Positions 26,709-34,945 of a stretch of 64,000 nt of DNA are shown one piece after another. The stretch spans positions 124,001 through 188,000 of the forward strand of contig CAXXPO010000015.1 in NCBI GenBank assembly GCA_963665185.2, written 5' to 3'. How positions within the stretch are numbered: position 1 is the first letter of the stretch; the number at the start of each line of letters is the position of its first letter. Source of the stretch: G963665185 sp963665185 (GTDB lineage: Bacteria > Desulfobacterota > Desulfovibrionia > Desulfovibrionales > Desulfovibrionaceae). Position numbers and translations under genes: made by a program. A model generated the notes under the pieces. The model was not told the origin of the DNA. It did not search any database and was given only the letters and a program-made list of their open reading frames with translations.

Positions 26709-27002
26709 TTAGATCATCCGATCAAGCATAGTTCCCTTGCCAGAGTACGCAGCGTCCAGGACGCTTTTCTGGAAGTCATAATCCGACGAGTTGTTCGGGC
26801 CCACGTTGCTCCCGGAATTCATGTAATCCAGGGTCTTGGACACGACCTGCGCGCCGAACGTTTGCTTGTCCACCGGAGCCATGCTCTGGCTGGACGACGA
26901 GTTGTTCAGGGTGTCGAGCGTTTCCGACACGACCTGAGCCCCGAATGTTTGCCGGTCAAAGGGGGTGAATCCCCCGGAACCGGAGATACTTGAGATAGAC
27001 AT
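26709..27002 (-). CDS. Small protein with two copies of a QTFGAQVVS motif
   Basis: A 97-residue protein, not recognised. It contains two near-identical segments: DRQTFGAQVVSETLDTLN (about residues 15-32) and DKQTFGAQVVSKTLDYMN (about 45-62). They are separated by Ser-rich linkers and followed by a C-terminal helix, FQKSVLDAAYS. It is acidic, lacks Cys and has no signal peptide. AGGAGG precedes the ATG at 27002 and a hairpin follows the stop, so expression is plausible. Internal duplication suggests a binding or assembly module. Confidence 0.7.
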   Translation of the reverse strand: MSISSISGSGGFTPFDRQTFGAQVVSETLDTLNNSSSSQSMAPVDKQTFGAQVVSKTLDYMNSGSNVGPNNSSDYDFQKSVLDAAYSGKGTMLDRMI

Positions 27003-27520
27003 AGTCCCCTCCCAGGAGGAAGTACGGATCAGACGCTTATTCGTCGTATCGGCGGGGAACTTTGCTTTCTTTACCCCTGTGGGAAAAAAAATGAAAAAAA
27101 GTTTTGCGTGGTCTGCAACGGCTTCAGTCTTAAAAGAGGAGACACCGCCATGCCGCATGTGAATAACAGGATCACCGTAGGGCGGGCCCAGGCGGCAAGA
27201 GGCCGGGCTCATCCAGAAGATGACCGACCTGCTTGTGGGTATTCCGGGAAAAAACCGGAGACCACCGTGGTGGCCATCGACGAGGTGGATACGGACAAAT
27301 GGGAAGCCGGGGGCGAGCAGATCGGCTTCCTGCGCGGGAAGAGTCCGCAAGAATAAATATTCCCACCCTGTTGCGGCTTGATTTCCTGTGGTGCGGCCGG
27401 TACTTGTTTTTGCAATGCCGCGATCCGTGGAATCTTCCCAAAGGGAATGGGGGGACGCCCGCTTGCGAATGGTCGCGGTTCGGGATGCTGTGTCCCGATG
27501 TTCTTTCAGTCAATTTTTGA

Positions 27521-27671
27521 CTGCCTGTCCTCGGAAGTCCGGTGAAATTCCGGCGCTAGCCCGTAACCGTAATGGGGGACGATGGCCGCAGTATGCCACT
27601 GTGCGGGGCACCGCATGGGAAGGCGCGGCCGGAGGATGATCCCTAAGCCGGGAGACGAGCCCGAAAGGCAG
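27521..27671 (+). promoter_or_regulatory. Cobalamin riboswitch
   Basis: The closing stem is CTGCCT (27521) with AGGCAG (27666). Between them are the conserved blocks TCCGGTGAAATTCCGGCGC, GCCACTGTGCGG, ATGGGAAGGCG, GGATGATCCC and the B12-box-like AAGCCGGGAGACGAG. It precedes the TonB receptor, CbiZ and Btu genes, so adenosylcobalamin binding should lower corrinoid uptake expression. Confidence 0.9.
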
Positions 27672-27705
27672 GAACCAGTTGGGCTTCGAGGCTTGGCCTG
27701 GTTCC
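27671..27705 (+). promoter_or_regulatory. Expression-platform hairpin of the riboswitch
   Basis: GGAACCAG pairs with CTGGTTCC across a 19-nt inner part. Its first base overlaps the 3' closing strand of the aptamer. No T run follows, so it may act on translation or antitermination rather than as a simple terminator. Confidence 0.55.
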
Positions 27706-27792
27706 TATTGACGCCTGATGGCTGCAATGGAAGGCATTTTGTTTCCCTCGAAGCCTCCGTCATCAATCTGTATTGACGCGGAGGTTCTCTTC

Positions 27793-29911
27793 ATGCGTGC
27801 TTTTTTTGCTTTTGGTCGCGCGCGGGCCGTTGTGCCTGCACTGTTTTTGACATGCTCCCTGTTGTTTGCGGGTTCACTCGACAGTGAGGCCGCCTCCCTG
27901 AAAAACGGTCCGGACACTACGGATCAAGTTGGTTCCGGGCCGGCCGTTTCCCCGGAAAGGGCAGAAGGCGGCCGCTTGGACGAAGTCGTTGTCACGGCCA
28001 CGGCAGAACCCACCAAGGCCAGAAATCTTCCCGTCCATGTACAGGTGTTGGACCGCAAGGAAATCGAACGTTCCGGGGCCGACACCCTGGCCGGTTTTCT
28101 GAACAAACGGACTCCGGCCACCTACATCACCTATCCCGGTTCTTCCACGTCCATCACCCTGCGCGGTGTGCGTTCCTTTACCGGGGCAGGCTCCGATGTC
28201 GAGGACCGCGTACTTCTGCTGGTGGACGGCCACCGGGCCGGAACCGGCAACCTGGAGGCCTTTCCCCTGGACAATGTGGAGCGGGTGGAAATCATGCGCG
28301 GTCCTGGCTCTGTGTTGTACGGCGGTTCGGCCATGGGTGGGGTTATTAACATCATCACCAGGCGGGGCAGGGGCCAGGCCACAGGTTCCGTCGGCGCGGA
28401 CGTGGGATCGTTCGACTCCTCCAAACTGAGCGCGGGCGTTTCCGGCGGACTCAAGGACGATGCGGGCGGGTATTCCCTGGCCGTGCGCACTGTTTCCCGC
28501 GGCAACTACCGTGCTCCCGGCTACGGCGAGTACGAGAATACCAAGTACAACGACCGGGCCGTTTCAGGTTCCATCACCTATCGGCCTTCCACAAACCATG
28601 AATTCAACGTCATGGGCAGCTACTTCGACGTGTACGACACCGGCGCCCCCGAAGCGGTGTACAATCCCCTGTCCGACCAGAAGGTGGACGACCTCAATGC
28701 CCAGATCGCCTTTGCCTACGACGGCAAGGCTCCGTCCGACGAATTGGCCTGGCATTTCAGCGGATATGCCGTAAAGCACGAGCGGGAAATGAAGGATGCC
28801 GCCTGGTACGACAGATCCCTGTTCGACTCCTCCACCGTGGGCGTACGCGGCCATTTCACCCTGCCCACGTTCTCCTTCGGCCGATTCACCCTGGGCGGAG
28901 AAACAACGAGCATCGAGGAGGAGCGCGACGGAGGTCCCGGCACGTCGGGCATTTATTCGCCGGACTTCGAGTACGGCATATATGCCTTGTTTGCCGAAGA
29001 GCGAATCGAGACGGATCGTTTCGCCCTGGTGCTGGGGGCCAGATACGATGACTACGAGGTCAAGGCTTCGGCCAACAAGGCCTACGCCGACGTGGAGTCC
29101 GACCGTAAAAACTTCGATCATGTCACCTGGCGGGCCGGGGCGTCGTATTGGGCCTTGGATTGGCTGGCCCTGCGCGCATCGGTGGGTACGGCCTTTGTGA
29201 CGCCGAGGGCCGACAAGCTTTCCAGCAGATATTCCTTCTGGGGGCAGCAATACATCGGCAACTCCAGTCTGAAGCCGGAAAAGAGCACCACGTATGAAGG
29301 CGGGCTTGATCTTGCGTACGAACGGTTCAATGGCGCGCTGACCTATTTTGTCAGCGAGTATGAAGACGCCATCGCCACGCAGCGCATCACCGTGGACGGC
29401 GACCCCGACTGGACGACCTGGACCAACTCCAAGGGGCGTCGTATCGCGGGGCTGGAGTGGTTTCTGGATTACACCTGCGGATTCGACCTGGGAAAAAAGA
29501 CCCTGGAGCTGCGGCCCTACCTGAACGGATCCTACCTGACCGAGCGGAAGGAACTCGACGATGAGCTGACCGGTCAGCGCGGCACGGATACGGTTCTGAG
29601 CGTCAGCGAGTACAGCCTGACCACCGGCCTGGAAATGGGCTACGACGGATGGATGAGCCTGGATTTCTGGGGGTATTTCGCCGGTCCGCAAAAGATCATG
29701 GACTATGACATGAACTCCCCCGAGTACATGCAGACCGTGAACAAGTCCGGCTTCAACGTCTGGTCGGGCCCGGTTCAGCCCTGAAACCCATGGAAAAATC
29801 TGAAGACATGGCTGCAGGTGGACAACGTCTTTGACGAAAAGTACTCCTATGGTGGATGGCTACCCCATGCCGGGCGCGGGAGTGTCCGTGGGCGTCGCCT
29901 ATACATTTTAG
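27793..29911 (+). CDS. btuB: BtuB-like TonB-dependent corrinoid receptor, frameshifted at the extreme C-terminus
   Basis: An outer-membrane receptor. There is a signal peptide (MRAFFAFGRARAVVPALFL), a TonB box DEVVVTAT, a plug domain (TLRGVRSF, VERVEIMRGPGSVLYGG, GGVINIITRRG) and a 22-strand-type barrel. The open frame stops at 29784 after SGPVQP. The expected barrel end (KNLKTWLQVDNVFDEKYSY and a final GAGVSVGVAYTF ending in Phe) continues to the TAG at 29911 if four single extra bases near 29769, 29781, 29794 and 29850 are removed. GGAGG precedes the ATG at 27793. The riboswitch upstream identifies the ligand class. The four indels could be errors or true decay. Confidence 0.85.
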
Positions 29912-29926
29912 CCTGCCGAAGTTGCT

Positions 29927-29963
29927 GTCTGCCGGGCCTGTAAAACCCGGCGGACGGCTTTTT
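29927..29963 (+). terminator. Terminator-like hairpin between btuB and cbiZ
   Basis: Stem GTCTGCCGGG/CCCGGCGGAC (one G-U pair) with a 9-nt loop, followed by GGCTTTTT. It lies 15 bp after the restored btuB stop and 22 bp before cbiZ, so receptor and transporter genes may be partly uncoupled. Confidence 0.7.
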
Positions 29964-29984
29964 GCTTCGGCACAAGGACCCGCA

Positions 29985-30761
29985 ATGCTTTGTGACGCTG
30001 CCCATTCCATGGCCGAAGGCACCAAAGGCCTGATTTCGTGCGAAGTGACGGATGACCATGTTCGTGTGCGTTTTTCCCGTTCGGCCCGTGTCTTCAGTTC
30101 TGCCGTGCTGGGTGGCGGCATGTGCGTGACCGATCAGGTCGTCAATGTGCGGGTGGGCGAGAATTTTCCGGGCAAGAGGACGGATTTTCCCGATCCGGCA
30201 AAGGCCATTGCCATATACTGCCGGGAACGCGGTTGGAAAGACGATGCCGTGGGCATGATGACCGCCGCGTCCATGCAGTCCTTCCGGGCCAGTCGTATGG
30301 AAGATTCCGGGGCGCAGGTGGTCGCTCTGGTGACCTCGGGGCTGTCCAACGCGCTGCGGGCCGGGGACCCTGCCGGCTGCCGGGGGCGGGGCCCGGACGG
30401 GTGCACCTGCAATGGTGCCGATGAAGCCACCTTGGACGGGTGCGGGTACACGCCCGGAACCATCAATATTATAATGGTTACCAGCGCCACCCTGGACCCG
30501 GCAGCCCATGTGGAATGCATCCAGATGATAACCGAGGCCAAGACTGCCGTGCTTCAGGACCTTGGCGTGGTCAGCGGGGCCACCGGGCGCACGGCCACGG
30601 GCACGGGGACCGACGCCGTGGCGGCTGTCAGCCTGGGGGCCGGGCCGCGCGTCCGCTATGCCGGTAAGCATGTCCCCTTTGGCGAAATGGTCGCCTGTTC
30701 GGTTATTGAGGCCCTTGCCGCCTCACTGCATTGGTACGGTGGAACGCCATGCGCTTTCTGA
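29985..30761 (+). CDS. cbiZ: CbiZ, adenosylcobinamide amidohydrolase
   Basis: A 258-residue protein with CbiZ features SSAVLGGGM, GMMTAASMQSFR, ALVTSGLSNALRAGDP, GTINIIMVTSATLD and ATGTGTDAV. It removes the aminopropanol side chain of adenosylcobinamide to return cobyric acid for remodelling of salvaged corrinoids. Its placement within a corrinoid uptake operon supports the call. The start at 29985 has AGGA upstream, and ATG 30009 is an alternative. It overlaps btuF by 13 bp. Confidence 0.9.
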   Translation: MLCDAAHSMAEGTKGLISCEVTDDHVRVRFSRSARVFSSAVLGGGMCVTDQVVNVRVGENFPGKRTDFPDPAKAIAIYCRERGWKDDAVGMMTAASMQSFRASRMEDSGAQVVALVTSGLSNALRAGDPAGCRGRGPDGCTCNGADEATLDGCGYTPGTINIIMVTSATLDPAAHVECIQMITEAKTAVLQDLGVVSGATGRTATGTGTDAVAAVSLGAGPRVRYAGKHVPFGEMVACSVIEALAASLHWYGGTPCAF

Positions 30762-31660
30762 TTCCTTCCGCAGCAGTGGCTGCCTTCTATTTTTTCTCCT
30801 GCCTTTTTCCCGTGCCCTGCAATGCCCGAACCGTCACGGACATGTCCGGGACCATCGTGCATCTGCCGGACCATCCTCGGCGGATCGTCGCCCTTTCCCC
30901 CGGCATCACGGAAATCGTTTACGCTTTGGGGCTGGGGAACCGGCTGGTCGGTACCACCCGTTTTGGCGACTACCCGCCCGAGGCCCGGAACCTTCCCCGC
31001 GTAGGTTCGTACAATTCCCTGGATGTGGAGCGCATCGGCGCGCTCGGGCCGGACCTGTGCATCGCCACCATGGACGGCAATCCCCAGCAGAGCATACGGC
31101 AGATCATCGACCTCGGCATTCCCGTGTATGTGGGCAATCCCACCAATCTGGACAGGACCATCGAATTCATAGCCCGCCTGGGCGAGGCCCTGGGGGTGCC
31201 GGAAAAGGGACGGGATCTGGCAACGGCCATGCGTGGGAAGGTGGATGCAGTACAACGCCGGGTCGCCCTCCTGGAAAAACCCACGGTCTTTTACCAGATA
31301 ATGCCCCACCCCATCCGTTCCGCGGGATGCAATACCTTTCCCGGCGAACTGATCGAGCTGGCCGGAGGCGTCAATCTGGCCGGGGACAGGACGCTCTATC
31401 CCCGCTTCAGCCTGGAGGAAGTGGTTGTGCTGGCTCCGCAGGTGCTCATCCTGTCGTCCATGGGCGGCATGGAGCGCGATTCCTATGACCGGTGGATGAC
31501 CTGGACTTCGGTTCCGGCGGTGCGCGACGGGCGCGTGCATGTCGTCCCGGCGGATACGCTCAACCGTCCCGGACCACGGCTGGTGCAGGGACTCGAGATG
31601 CTGGTCGGCCTGCTCCATCCGCAGGCGGAAATGCAAAAAACAGTGGAGTCCCTGCCATGA
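30749..31660 (+). CDS. btuF: BtuF-like corrinoid ABC binding protein
   Basis: A 303-residue class III binding protein with a signal peptide (LIPSAAVAAFYFFSCLF). The first lobe has RRIVALSPGITEIVYALGLG, GDYPPEA and GSYNSLDVERIGALGPDL; the second lobe has PGELIELAGGVNLAG and VLAPQVLILSS. It delivers corrinoid to BtuCD. It overlaps cbiZ at its start and btuC by 4 bp (ATGA) at its end. Confidence 0.9.
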   Translation: MRFLIPSAAVAAFYFFSCLFPVPCNARTVTDMSGTIVHLPDHPRRIVALSPGITEIVYALGLGNRLVGTTRFGDYPPEARNLPRVGSYNSLDVERIGALGPDLCIATMDGNPQQSIRQIIDLGIPVYVGNPTNLDRTIEFIARLGEALGVPEKGRDLATAMRGKVDAVQRRVALLEKPTVFYQIMPHPIRSAGCNTFPGELIELAGGVNLAGDRTLYPRFSLEEVVVLAPQVLILSSMGGMERDSYDRWMTWTSVPAVRDGRVHVVPADTLNRPGPRLVQGLEMLVGLLHPQAEMQKTVESLP

Positions 31661-32664
31661 GTGTGCGGCAGCGCATGTTTTGGGCCGTGATCCTTTTCGG
31701 ACTGCTGGCCCTGGCCGCGCTTGCTCTGGCCACGGCCATCGGGCCGAGCGGCATGGATTTTTTCGGGGCCCTGCGCGTCTTGTCCGGGCAGGATGCCGCA
31801 CCGGGCGGACAGAATGAAATGGGAGAGGCCATCATCCGGCGGATCCGCCTGCCCCGCGCCATGCTGGCCGTGCTGGCCGGCGGGGTCCTGTCCCTGGGCG
31901 GACTTGTTTTTCAGGCTCTTTTGCGCAACCCCCTGGCCGAACCGTACATTCTGGGAGTCTCCGGAGGGGCTGCCGTGGGCGCCATAGTCGGCCAGTTGCT
32001 TGGGCTGGCGAGCCTGCATTCCAACGGTTTTTTCGCCTTTTTGGGGGGTCTTGCGGCCACGGCCTTCGTGCTCCTGCTTTCTCCCATGCGCAAGGGGCTC
32101 AAGGACGACACCCTGCTTCTGGCCGGAGTCATGGTCAATGCCTTCTGTTCGGCCATCATCCTTTTTCTCATTACCCTGGGGTCGGATCAGGACCTGCATT
32201 CCATTGTCTTCTGGCTCATGGGCAGCATGTCGGGAACGCGCATGTCCGATGTTGTCCCGCTGGCCCTGGTTGTGCTCCCCTGTGTTCTGCTGGTGGCGGC
32301 TTTGAGCCATGGCCTGAACCTGCTGACCATGGGCGAACGCACCGCCAAAAGCCTGGGACTGCGTACCGGCCCTGTTGTTTTCGCCCTGTTCGCCTCGGTT
32401 TCGCTGATGGTCAGCGTGGTGGTGGGAAAATGCGGGCTGGTCGGTTTTGTGGGGCTGGTCGTGCCGCACTTTCTGCGTCTGCTTCTGGGCGCGGATCACC
32501 GTGTGCTTGTTCCGGCCTGTTTTCTGGGGGGAGGGGCCTATCTGGCCGTATGCGACATGGCCGCACGGAGTCTTCCCGGGCAGGGGGAATTGCCTGTGGG
32601 CGTGGTTACGGCCCTGGTGGGCGCTCCGGTCTTCATCGTCTTTCTGCTTTCCGGGAGGCGGTGA
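31657..32664 (+). CDS. btuC: BtuC-like FecCD-family permease
   Basis: A 335-residue permease with about ten membrane helices and FecCD motifs: RLPRAMLAVLAGGVLSLGGLVFQALLRN-like order, LAEPYILGVSGGAAVGA and VVGKCGLVGFVGLVVPH (substrate gate region). It forms the corrinoid channel with BtuD. Overlaps with neighbours are ATGA (btuF) and TGATG (btuD), so translation is coupled. Confidence 0.93.
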   Translation: MSVRQRMFWAVILFGLLALAALALATAIGPSGMDFFGALRVLSGQDAAPGGQNEMGEAIIRRIRLPRAMLAVLAGGVLSLGGLVFQALLRNPLAEPYILGVSGGAAVGAIVGQLLGLASLHSNGFFAFLGGLAATAFVLLLSPMRKGLKDDTLLLAGVMVNAFCSAIILFLITLGSDQDLHSIVFWLMGSMSGTRMSDVVPLALVVLPCVLLVAALSHGLNLLTMGERTAKSLGLRTGPVVFALFASVSLMVSVVVGKCGLVGFVGLVVPHFLRLLLGADHRVLVPACFLGGGAYLAVCDMAARSLPGQGELPVGVVTALVGAPVFIVFLLSGRR

Positions 32665-33470
32665 TGCAAAGGAATGCGCGCCATGATGCCTATGTCCTGG
32701 AAGACGTGAACTTCTGTTATGCGGACGCGCCTGTTTTGCGTGACGTGTCCTTTACCGTGAGGAGCGGGGATTTTTTCGTGATCACCGGTCCCAACGGGGC
32801 GGGCAAGTCCACGCTGCTTTCGGTCATGGCCGGGGTCTGCGCAGTCCGTGCCGGGAGCCGTATCGAACTGGAGGGCAGGGATCTTCAATCCATGCCGCGC
32901 CGGGAAATTTCCCGCACCATCGCCCTGGTTTCCCAGAATACCGATACCGATGCGCCCTTCAGCGTGAAGGACATCGTGGCCATGGGCCGTACTCCGCATC
33001 AGGGCTTGCTCGGGCTGGGCAATGGCCGGGATGCGCAAAGGGTGCGGGAGGCCATGCGGGCAACGGGCGTGGAGCATCTCGCCGGGCGGGATCTGCGCCG
33101 GCTTTCCGGGGGGGAGCGCAAGCGCGCCCTCATTGCCAGGGCTCTTTGCCAGGAACCGCGCATTCTTTTGCTGGACGAGCCGACTTCCGCCCTGGACCTC
33201 AAGCACAAGGCAGGAGTCATGGATCTGCTGGAGCGGCTGCGCCGGGAACAGGGGCTGACCGTAATCATGGTGACGCACGATCTGAGCATGGCCGGGATGT
33301 ATGGGCGATCCGTGCTGGTACTCAAGGACGGACGGGTGGCGGCCTCGGGTACGCCGCAGGAGGTTTTCCGGCCCCAGGTTCTCGAGCCCGTTTACGAGTG
33401 CCGCCTGCTGGTCAATGAGTTGCCGCCGGGAATGCCGTTCGTGCTGCCCGCGCCCGGCGGGAAGTCGTGA
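32664..33470 (+). CDS. btuD: BtuD-like ABC ATPase
   Basis: A 268-residue ATPase of the FepC/BtuD class: Walker A GPNGAGKST, Q-loop ALVSQNTDTDAPFSV, signature RLSGGERKR, Walker B ILLLDEPTSALD and H-loop VTHDLSMAG. It drives the BtuC permease. It starts one base within the btuC stop and ends the corrinoid operon; the next gene is 133 bp away. Confidence 0.93.
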   Translation: MQRNARHDAYVLEDVNFCYADAPVLRDVSFTVRSGDFFVITGPNGAGKSTLLSVMAGVCAVRAGSRIELEGRDLQSMPRREISRTIALVSQNTDTDAPFSVKDIVAMGRTPHQGLLGLGNGRDAQRVREAMRATGVEHLAGRDLRRLSGGERKRALIARALCQEPRILLLDEPTSALDLKHKAGVMDLLERLRREQGLTVIMVTHDLSMAGMYGRSVLVLKDGRVAASGTPQEVFRPQVLEPVYECRLLVNELPPGMPFVLPAPGGKS

Positions 33471-33603
33471 GGCGTACTTGTTTCCGGCATGCTTTCCCAT
33501 AGGGTTTGTTTTCAGAGATGGTTGATCGGATCGGCGGGCCTGTGTATAGGTATACGCGTGTCATATGTCGAGGGTGCCGTCTGAAATATAAAAAGGTCAA
33601 TTA

Positions 33604-34506
33604 ATGATTGGGTACGGTATGACCAGAATATTCAAAATTCGCCTGCTGTCGTGTCTGGTCCTTTGCGCCGTGTGCCTCGGTGCCTTTTCCGCACAGGCGG
33701 CGGTTACGTCCGGAGGCGTGGTTTATGCGGTGTCCGGAAACGACGGACCGAATCCTCCCGTGGTGCTCATTCCGGGATGGGCATGCGACTATACGGTGTG
33801 GAACCTACAGGTTCCCGCCCTTGAAAAGCAGGGAAAGGTCGTGGTGTTCGACCTTCCCGGCCATGGGCAAAGTACCAGGCTTCGAGTGCAGTACACGCCG
33901 CAATATTTTGCCGCGGCTATTCTTTCCGTCCTGGACAAGGAACATATAGGACGGGCCGTTCTGGTCGGTCACAGCATGGGGTTTGCCGTGGCCCGGATGT
34001 TCGCCATCATGTATCCGGAGCGTTGTCTCGCCTTGTGCGATGTGGACGGGGTGTATGAAAGTCTTCCCGGGTCGGCCGAAGAGCGCGCTGCATATTTTCG
34101 GGAAATACGGGACTTCATCGCGCCCATCCACGGGGACGGCACGGAACGCACCGCGTTTGTGTGGAATTTCGTGGATTCGCTTTTCGTCCCTGCCACGCCG
34201 GAAAGATTGCGCCGCCGCATCCGGGGCATGATGCTTTCCTGCCCACGCCATGTGGCGGACAGCGCCATGGACAACCTGTTTACGGAAGAGGTCTGGCAGC
34301 CGCACCCCATGCCCGGACTTCCCGTGCTGGCCATCTCCTCGGACATGCCGGGGGTTCCTGCGGACCTTGAGGCGCAATTGCAGCGGGAATATCCCAAGGT
34401 GTCCTTCCATGTCGTTCCCGGAACCGGCCATTTTCTCATGATGGAACGGCCGGAGCCGGTCAACAGGCTGCTGCTCGATTTTTTGAAGACCCTTCCTGCC
34501 GGGTAG
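33604..34506 (+). CDS. Exported alpha/beta hydrolase
   Basis: A 300-residue protein with a signal peptide (IRLLSCLVLCAVCLGAFSAQA) and an alpha/beta-hydrolase fold: the oxyanion segment LIPGWACDYTVW, FDLPGHGQS, the nucleophile elbow VGHSMGFAVAR, and a C-terminal GTGHFLMMERPE with the catalytic His. The likely site of action is the periplasm. The substrate is unknown. An AAGG site precedes the ATG at 33604, with ATG 33619 an alternative. It follows the corrinoid operon but probably has its own promoter. Confidence 0.85.
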   Translation: MIGYGMTRIFKIRLLSCLVLCAVCLGAFSAQAAVTSGGVVYAVSGNDGPNPPVVLIPGWACDYTVWNLQVPALEKQGKVVVFDLPGHGQSTRLRVQYTPQYFAAAILSVLDKEHIGRAVLVGHSMGFAVARMFAIMYPERCLALCDVDGVYESLPGSAEERAAYFREIRDFIAPIHGDGTERTAFVWNFVDSLFVPATPERLRRRIRGMMLSCPRHVADSAMDNLFTEEVWQPHPMPGLPVLAISSDMPGVPADLEAQLQREYPKVSFHVVPGTGHFLMMERPEPVNRLLLDFLKTLPAG

Positions 34507-34521
34507 ATCCCCGTATTGAAT

Positions 34522-34564
34522 CCCTTCGGTCGCTGTCCTGTCGGATCGGGAGGCGACCGAAGGG
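34522..34564. terminator. Bidirectional terminator
   Basis: The stem CCCTTCGGTCGC/GCGACCGAAGGG is flanked by A and T residues and lies between the convergent hydrolase and ilvN genes. Confidence 0.75.
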
Positions 34565-34570
34565 GTTGAG

Positions 34571-34945
34571 TCAAATCCCCATAAGTTTTTCCAGTCCCGA
34601 GAAGACGGGATGGGACGAACCGTGATGCCGCACGTGCCGCACATCGTGGAGTTTTTCCACCTGCTTGATGATCTGGGCCAGACGTCCGTCTTCGTGAACC
34701 AGCAACCATATCACGCTGGTTGCACCGTTTGAAGGCGTCCCCTTTTTCGCATTGTCGCAAGGCTCCGGATTGCCTTCCGCCGCGTTTTCCGGCCCCCCGG
34801 TGACGGGCAGACAGGCGATTCCCTCCACATTGTAGGTCCGCCGGGCAAACAATCCGCAGACATGGGACATGACGCCGGGGTGGTTGTTCACGCTCACTTC
34901 CAGCACTGCTTTTTTTATCGTGTTCATCGTATCAGGCGCAGACAT
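34571..34945 (-). CDS. ilvN: Acetolactate synthase small (regulatory) subunit
   Basis: A 124-residue ACT-domain protein: KAVLEVSVNNHPGVMSHVCGLFARRTYNVEGIA is the feedback-binding half. It binds IlvB and confers valine inhibition. An unusually long, Asn/Gly/Pro-rich insert (about residues 50-75) splits the ACT domain before SVIWLLVHED. The start at 34945 has GGAG nine bases before it and overlaps ilvB by 14 bp. The short length is like E. coli IlvN. Confidence 0.9.
   Translation of the reverse strand: MSAPDTMNTIKKAVLEVSVNNHPGVMSHVCGLFARRTYNVEGIACLPVTGGPENAAEGNPEPCDNAKKGTPSNGATSVIWLLVHEDGRLAQIIKQVEKLHDVRHVRHHGSSHPVFSGLEKLMGI

Noticed and set aside
34932..34945. Possible fusion or frameshift between ilvB and ilvN
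   Set aside because: Both proteins are complete and the 14-bp overlap with GGAG before ilvN is ordinary operon coupling.
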